DNA of 26,033 nt from DYEP01 sp040755615 (GTDB lineage: Bacteria; Bacillota; Sulfobacillia; DUSP01; DYEP01): the NCBI GenBank assembly GCA_040755615.1, contig JBFMAL010000038.1, positions 1-26,033 of the forward strand. Reading direction: 5' to 3'. Each line of letters starts with the position of its first letter. Position 1 is the first letter of the stretch. Below, piece after piece: positions 22,269 through 26,033 of this stretch. The notes beneath the pieces are model-generated. The model was not told the origin of the DNA and made no database searches. It saw nothing but the letters and a program-made list of their open reading frames with translations. The position numbers and the translations under genes were made by a program.

Positions 22269-23306
22269 CTAGAGTTTCCTTCTGAGCCGGGGGTTTTCCG
22301 TAATCCCGGGGACCCTACCCCTCTTGGCCCGCGGTACCCCCTCTACCTCTTTGATATCCAGCGTCATGTCGATGGGCTTGGCCCCGGAGATGTAGCTGCC
22401 CACGCCGAAGGCGTCTGCCCCCGCCTGTGCGAGCGCGGAGATGCGCTCGGGCGTCAGCCCGCCGGACACAAACACTTTGACATGAGAGTAGCCCGCCTGA
22501 TCAAGCCGAGCGCGCACCTCCCGCACCAGCCCCGGGGTGACCCCGCCCCGCTCGCCAGGCGTATCGAGGCGGATCCCCTGGAGCCTATTTCCAAGCGCCT
22601 GCGCAACCCTGAGTGCCTCGTACGCTTCATCATGGAACGTATCCACCAGCACGATGCGCGGTGAATCGGGGGGCATGGCCGCGTCATATTCCTCCGCCAC
22701 ACGCACGGTGTCACCCACTATCAGGATGACCGCATGCGGAATGGTTCCCAGCGGGCTTCGTCCTGCCAGTTTGGCACCGAGTATACAGCTGGCGCCGCTC
22801 GCGCCTCCGACAATGGCCGCCCGCTCCATCACTGGCGCCACTGCGGGATGCACGTGCCGGGCGCCGAAACACAATACCACCCTGTCCCCTGCCGCAACCC
22901 TGCACTCCCTGGCAGCTGTGGCCCACCCGGACGCGCTGGCCAGCATGCCCAGGATCACGGTTTCATAAAGCCCGAAATCCCCGTACTTCCCCGATACCCT
23001 CATGATCACTTCTTTCTCTGCAAACTCTTCTCCCTCATTTAAGCTCCACACCGACACACCCTTTGAAGAAAGGAGGTTCAAGCTCTCGTCGATGCCAGCC
23101 GCCACACCGCTTTTGCTTGTGAAAATCTCCACAGTCACAGAGGTCTCAAGCAGCCCCATCCTGCCCAGAATCTCATAGCTCTTGGCAAAATAGATGTCGG
23201 TGGTCGCACCCTGCAGGATCTCCTCGTGAGTAGCCGAGTGCAGGATCCTGTCGTCTGACACCGTTATTCCTTCTACGTCTTTCAACGACTTTATAGCCTT
23301 TATCAT
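22269..23306 (-). CDS. pncB: Nicotinate phosphoribosyltransferase
   Basis: A 345-residue member of the nicotinate/quinolinate phosphoribosyltransferase superfamily, of the short archaeal/clostridial NAPRTase type. It makes nicotinate mononucleotide from nicotinate and PRPP. SDDRILHSATHEEILQGATTDIYF (17-40 region), FGARHVHPAVAPVMERAA (147-164), IRLDTPGERGGVTPG and FVSGGLTPERI, with FGVGSYI near the C-terminus, are characteristic. ATG at 23306 follows GGAGG by seven bases. It lies 13 bases after the nicotinamidase gene, so the pair forms a nicotinamide salvage module. Confidence 0.88.
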   Translation of the reverse strand: MIKAIKSLKDVEGITVSDDRILHSATHEEILQGATTDIYFAKSYEILGRMGLLETSVTVEIFTSKSGVAAGIDESLNLLSSKGVSVWSLNEGEEFAEKEVIMRVSGKYGDFGLYETVILGMLASASGWATAARECRVAAGDRVVLCFGARHVHPAVAPVMERAAIVGGASGASCILGAKLAGRSPLGTIPHAVILIVGDTVRVAEEYDAAMPPDSPRIVLVDTFHDEAYEALRVAQALGNRLQGIRLDTPGERGGVTPGLVREVRARLDQAGYSHVKVFVSGGLTPERISALAQAGADAFGVGSYISGAKPIDMTLDIKEVEGVPRAKRGRVPGITENPRLRRKL

Positions 23307-23319
23307 AAGTTCCTCCCAC

Positions 23320-23841
23320 CTACACTACTTCCACTCCCAGCGTGCTCTCCATCTCCTTGAGCGCCCACTGGTGTGAGCCCTCGTCGAACGAGGCAACGGC
23401 ATCCTTCAATACAGTCACCCGGTAGTTCCTCATCCTTGCGTCCGCCGCCGTGTAAAGCACGCAGATGTTGGTACACACCCCCACTAGCACCACGTGCTCC
23501 ACTCCCGCCTCGCGCAGGGTGAGGTCCAGATCCGTACCGTAGAACCCGCTGTACCTGCGCTTTTTGATGATGTGATCCCCCGGCTCGGGAGCGATCTCCG
23601 GCAATATCGCCGCTCCGCGCGACCCGGCGATGCAGTGCACCGGGAACATCTCAAACTCTCTGTCCCCTTCTTTGTGATTATCGCAGATGAAGATGACAGG
23701 TTCACCACGCTCCCGCGCGGACCGAATGGCCCAGGCAACCCTGTCCACGATCGCCTTGGCGCTATCACCACAGTAGAGTGCCCCGTCCTCGTTGATGAAA
23801 TCATAGAGCATGTCCACAACCAGCAGCGCCGTCCTGCCCAT
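23320..23841 (-). CDS. pncA: Nicotinamidase-like cysteine hydrolase
   Basis: A 173-residue isochorismatase-fold hydrolase. ATG at 23841 follows GGGGAGG by eight bases; longer in-frame starts overlap the pseudouridine synthase gene. The catalytic triad is likely Asp10 (VVDMLYDF), Lys93 or Lys94 (IIKKRRYSGF) and Cys127 (GVCTNICV). A metal site DxH (Asp54, His56) with His69 in FPVHCIAGSRGA is the nicotinamidase pattern rather than that of plain isochorismatases. It would deamidate nicotinamide to nicotinate for the adjacent phosphoribosyltransferase. Other amidase substrates are possible. Confidence 0.85.
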   Translation of the reverse strand: MGRTALLVVDMLYDFINEDGALYCGDSAKAIVDRVAWAIRSARERGEPVIFICDNHKEGDREFEMFPVHCIAGSRGAAILPEIAPEPGDHIIKKRRYSGFYGTDLDLTLREAGVEHVVLVGVCTNICVLYTAADARMRNYRVTVLKDAVASFDEGSHQWALKEMESTLGVEVV

Positions 23842-23860
23842 GCTAACACCTCCCCGGTCA

Positions 23861-24607
23861 TCAGTCATTCTTTTTCGCTGCACGTATTCCCTCCAGGTGG
23901 CACTGACTGAGCACCGCACGGACCTCGCTGCGTGTCAGAGACCTCCACTGACCCCGTCGGAGCCGACCGAGCAGCACTGGGCCTATGCGCGTGCGAACCA
24001 GCCTTTGCACAGGATGGCCCACGGTATCACAAATCCGCCGCACCAGCCTGTTGCGCCCTTCCACTACCACCACGTCTAAGATGGCGCCCTTTTTTGTCCG
24101 TCCCGCCAGTCTCACCCTGCACCTCGCCGGACCGTCCTCAAGCTCCACCCCGGCCTCTAGTCTACCGAGGGCATCGTGATCAGGCACTCCCCTCACGTGA
24201 ACCCGGTACTCCTTCTCGAGCCCATGGCTGGGGTGGGTCACGGCGTATGTGAACTCACCGTCGTTCGTCAGAAACAGAAGGCCCTCGGAGTCCCGGTCGA
24301 GCCTCCCAACGGGGTGAAGCCCGGGTACCTCGGGGCAGAGCTCCATGACTGTGGGCCGGCCCGCCGGGTCCGTCACAGTCGTCAGGTACCCTTTAGGCTT
24401 GTGCAGCGCCAGGTACACCCGCTGCGATGCTGCGTTTATCCTGACGCCGTCCACCTCGATACGGTCCCTCGCAGCGTCAGCCAGCGTTCCAAGATGCGTG
24501 ACCGTCTCGCCGTTCACTCTTACACGGCCCGCAAGTATGAGTTGTTCAGCCGACCTGCGGGACGCCACCCCTGCGCGCGCCAGGATTTTCTGAAGTCTCT
24601 CCGGCAT
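23861..24607 (-). CDS. rluB: Ribosomal large-subunit pseudouridine synthase RluB type
   Basis: A 248-residue RsuA/RluB-family enzyme. An N-terminal S4 RNA-binding domain (about 3-50) is followed by the catalytic domain with GRLDRDSEGLLFLTNDG (101-117; catalytic Asp104), KEYRVHVRG and EGRNRLVRRICDTVGHPV. It isomerises uridine in 23S rRNA. ATG at 24607 has an AAAGGGGAAAGG ribosome site. It leads the rluB–pncA–pncB run, with 19 bases between its stop and pncA. Confidence 0.93.
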   Translation of the reverse strand: MPERLQKILARAGVASRRSAEQLILAGRVRVNGETVTHLGTLADAARDRIEVDGVRINAASQRVYLALHKPKGYLTTVTDPAGRPTVMELCPEVPGLHPVGRLDRDSEGLLFLTNDGEFTYAVTHPSHGLEKEYRVHVRGVPDHDALGRLEAGVELEDGPARCRVRLAGRTKKGAILDVVVVEGRNRLVRRICDTVGHPVQRLVRTRIGPVLLGRLRRGQWRSLTRSEVRAVLSQCHLEGIRAAKKND

Positions 24608-24712
24608 ACCTTTCCCCTTTCAAGCGGAGAATTTCCACGCCTCGGTTATCTTTTCCTCTCGAGTGGCGCGCTAATAAAGAACCGAATAAGATGAGACTGA
24701 CACTTCGGGGGG

Positions 24713-25183
24713 GTGAGCAACATACGGCTCGGCTTTGAGCTGGTCGGCCAGAACATATGGGAAGTGCAGGCAGACTCGTTCTTTGAGACCTGGCTTGAGG
24801 CGGATGGGAACCTCGTGGACAAAAGCGCGGGGCTCGACCATTACTCATCCCGTGTGGTCATCTTGCCCGGAAAACGCGTGGCGGCGTCGGGCAGGGTGAA
24901 CAGGGTCGCGCCCAGCACTGTGCTTTCTACGCTATCCCATGTCCAGGCACGGCCGGCATGGCCGGTACACTTACCTTCCCGGTTCAGCAGGCTCCACGCC
25001 CACCTCCGCACTGACTCCATCCTGGACCAGGGGGTGCTTCAAAACAACTTCGGTATGAACCTCGTCGACGGAAGCGGCAAACACATCTCATTCTTCAGTC
25101 TCGGGGCCCCAGCCGTACAGGTGGCCTGGGTAAGCAGAGGGCATTTCATGGTGGTGCTACCCGCATCGTGCGTCAAGGGTTGA
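24713..25183 (+). CDS. Plus-strand hypothetical protein
   Basis: A possible 156-residue protein I do not recognise, and the main gene candidate on the plus strand. It starts at GTG 24713 directly at the end of a seven-G run; there is no properly spaced ribosome site. Codon third positions are GC-rich like the neighbours, and the sequence alternates hydrophobic and polar residues without a signal or membrane helix (for example EVQADSFFETWLEADGN, 17-33, and GKHISFFSLGAPAVQVAW). An ATG at 24691 would join this frame if the G run had six bases instead of seven. It may be real, a frameshifted gene, or a remnant. Confidence 0.5.
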   Translation: MSNIRLGFELVGQNIWEVQADSFFETWLEADGNLVDKSAGLDHYSSRVVILPGKRVAASGRVNRVAPSTVLSTLSHVQARPAWPVHLPSRFSRLHAHLRTDSILDQGVLQNNFGMNLVDGSGKHISFFSLGAPAVQVAWVSRGHFMVVLPASCVKG

Positions 25184-25241
25184 GCCTCTCTGTACATAAC
25201 GGGCCGCCCCTGGGCGCGCCAAGGATGTGGAGGTGTGAGAG

Positions 25242-25328
25242 TTGAAGGCCAAAGAACTGCTGATCGTGACATTGAACGTCAGCCCTGCGCACCTCCTCGC
25301 GTACTGCGTCGGGCCGGCATCCCTTTAA
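25242..25328 (+). CDS. Candidate 28-codon small protein
   Basis: A TTG at 25242 preceded by GGAGGTG at a good distance opens a short frame, MKAKELLIVTLNVSPAHLLA and eight further residues, ending in TAA at 25326-25328. The middle is hydrophobic (ELLIVTLNV). It follows the plus-strand hypothetical gene by 58 bases. It may be a true small protein or the surviving start of a decayed gene. No homologue comes to mind. Confidence 0.3.
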   Translation: MKAKELLIVTLNVSPAHLLAYCVGPASL

Positions 25329-25346
25329 GGCGCCCGTACGTACCTG

Positions 25347-25604
25347 TCATTTGGTCCCGAGCACGATGAGCCCGACGCCCAGCAGAACGAGACAGAGCTT
25401 GGAAAGCGGTACGCTGGATGCGAGGCCTGAGACGCCGATCAGGCTCACGCTCAGAAACACCAGGGGGCCGATGGAACCGATCACCCCGTTGATCCTGACT
25501 GCGCTACGGACATCGTTATATCGAAGCATCAAGAGCGCGCCTAAAAGCCCCAAAAGACCAAAGAACGCCCTGATTAGTGCCATGGTCAGCACTGTCTTGT
25601 TCAA
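25347..25604 (-). CDS. yqhV: YqhV-like (DUF2619) small membrane protein
   Basis: An 85-residue membrane protein with three helices (about 5-27, 40-58, 66-83). The pattern MALIRAFFGLLGLLGALLMLRYNDV followed by RINGVIGSIGPLVF and LLGVGLIVLG is that of the YqhV/DUF2619 family found near sporulation genes in Firmicutes (quoted in parts, 8-18 and 39-50). The start is placed at TTG 25604, eight bases after AGAGG in AGAGGTGAT; a GTG three codons earlier is inside this ribosome site. The role is unknown. Confidence 0.75.
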   Translation of the reverse strand: MNKTVLTMALIRAFFGLLGLLGALLMLRYNDVRSAVRINGVIGSIGPLVFLSVSLIGVSGLASSVPLSKLCLVLLGVGLIVLGTK

Positions 25605-25651
25605 CTGAATCACCTCTCAGCAGATGCCGATCTTCCCCTGCAGCGTGCGGG

Positions 25652-25709
25652 ATGCGCGTGAGCGTTACGCGCATTGCTCAGATAGGGAGCGAACACAGTG
25701 CCCGCTCCC
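25652..25709. other. Two adjacent hairpins upstream of yqhV
   Basis: ATGCGCGT/ACGCGCAT (25652-25659, 25667-25674) and GGGAGCG/CGCTCCC (25685-25691, 25703-25709) are two perfect stems in the gap upstream of yqhV. Neither has a clear T-run on either strand. They could end a transcript arriving from the right, or be part of a leader. Confidence 0.4.
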
Positions 25710-26033
25710 TGTCGTTTACCGCGGCCAGAACGCGTCCCACAGCTACATCAGGATGATCTTGATCATGAGAACGACGACGGCCCACACTGTCATAAGGTAC
25801 GTCCAGTGTAACGCTGTGATCTGTACTTCTGTACTTCCTCCTTGTTATGTCCTCCTTTCAATTCAAGTTCCCGAATCCACAACTGGAGATTGAGCACTCT
25901 CCTGACATGTGAACCTCCGCCGGGACAAGCCCGGCGGCTTCTGGTGAAGTCCACCGGGATGCCCGAACGGTCCTCAGCACCTCATCGAGAGACGCCTGCC
26001 TGAGGGCAGGTCTTACTCTCCCTCCTTGCGCTA
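25710..26033. other. Gene-poor right end with hairpins and tandem ribosome-site-like motifs
   Basis: No standard gene is evident. On the minus strand AAGGAGG-like motifs occur at 25836-25842 and 25851-25858, without a good start codon at the right spacing. Hairpins lie at 25917-25937 (CCGCCGGG/CCCGGCGG), 25941-25957 (CTGGTG/CACCGG) and 25995-26010 (CCTGCC/GGCAGG), making a compact structured block of about 95 bases. It may be a leader RNA or riboswitch for a gene on either side, but I recognise no class. Confidence 0.35.

Noticed and set aside
22048..25980. A 12-base identity (GGTCCTCAGCAC) at 22048-22059 and 25969-25980, as a possible shared regulatory repeat
   Set aside because: In 26 kb several 12-base matches are expected by chance, and the flanks do not agree; the right copy also lacks any B12 box.
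1..26033. CRISPR array, transposase or phage structural genes
   Set aside because: No regularly spaced repeats and no recognisable transposase or phage proteins occur on either strand.

Overview
The window is a gene-dense, moderately GC-rich stretch from a spore-forming, low-GC-lineage Gram-positive, most likely a Clostridia member of the Peptococcaceae/Desulfotomaculum type (inference). Support comes from spoIVA and spoIIP, an IspH–ribosomal protein S1 fusion, DUF3189, DUF1614 and DUF512 genes in their usual neighbourhood, a YqhV-like protein, and strong AGGAGG-type ribosome sites with frequent GTG and TTG starts. Nearly every gene is on the minus strand, so transcription runs from right to left.

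Left end (1-670): no protein gene is convincing. A 3' half of a tRNA-Pro gene sits at 371-414, followed by its own terminator and lacking any 5' half. This is the signature of a tRNA attachment site, with an integrated element expected to lie to the left.

671-5070: a zinc-type uptake operon reads zur/fur, znuA, znuC, znuB, then a small membrane-like protein. Upstream of it is a separately transcribed MetE-like (zinc methyltransferase fold) protein.

5281-13566: a sporulation and housekeeping block. In transcription order it holds DUF1614 membrane protein, spoIIP, a double-domain DUF3189 protein, a terminator, a PDZ-radical SAM-DUF512 protein, der and gpsA, another terminator, and then spoIVA behind a well-formed sigma-E promoter. 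DUF1614, SpoIIP and DUF3189 are joined by start/stop overlaps.

13795-17760: a small membrane-anchored hypothetical protein, then cmk, plsC and the ispH-rpsA fusion. The last three overlap by ATGA junctions and end at a strong hairpin.

17840-22268: a corrinoid uptake operon behind a sigma-A promoter and a cobalamin riboswitch with an expression-platform terminator. It encodes BtuF-, BtuC- and BtuD-like proteins and a PflA-like radical SAM protein. The ATPase carries an uncharacterised C-terminal domain of about 160 residues, and the permease has an 11-G tract at its ribosome site.

22269-24607: rluB, a nicotinamidase and a nicotinate phosphoribosyltransferase form a compact unit; the last two give a two-step nicotinamide salvage route.

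24608-26033: a plus-strand orphan gene, a candidate 28-codon reading frame, a minus-strand yqhV-like gene, and a gene-poor right end rich in hairpins that may be a structured RNA.
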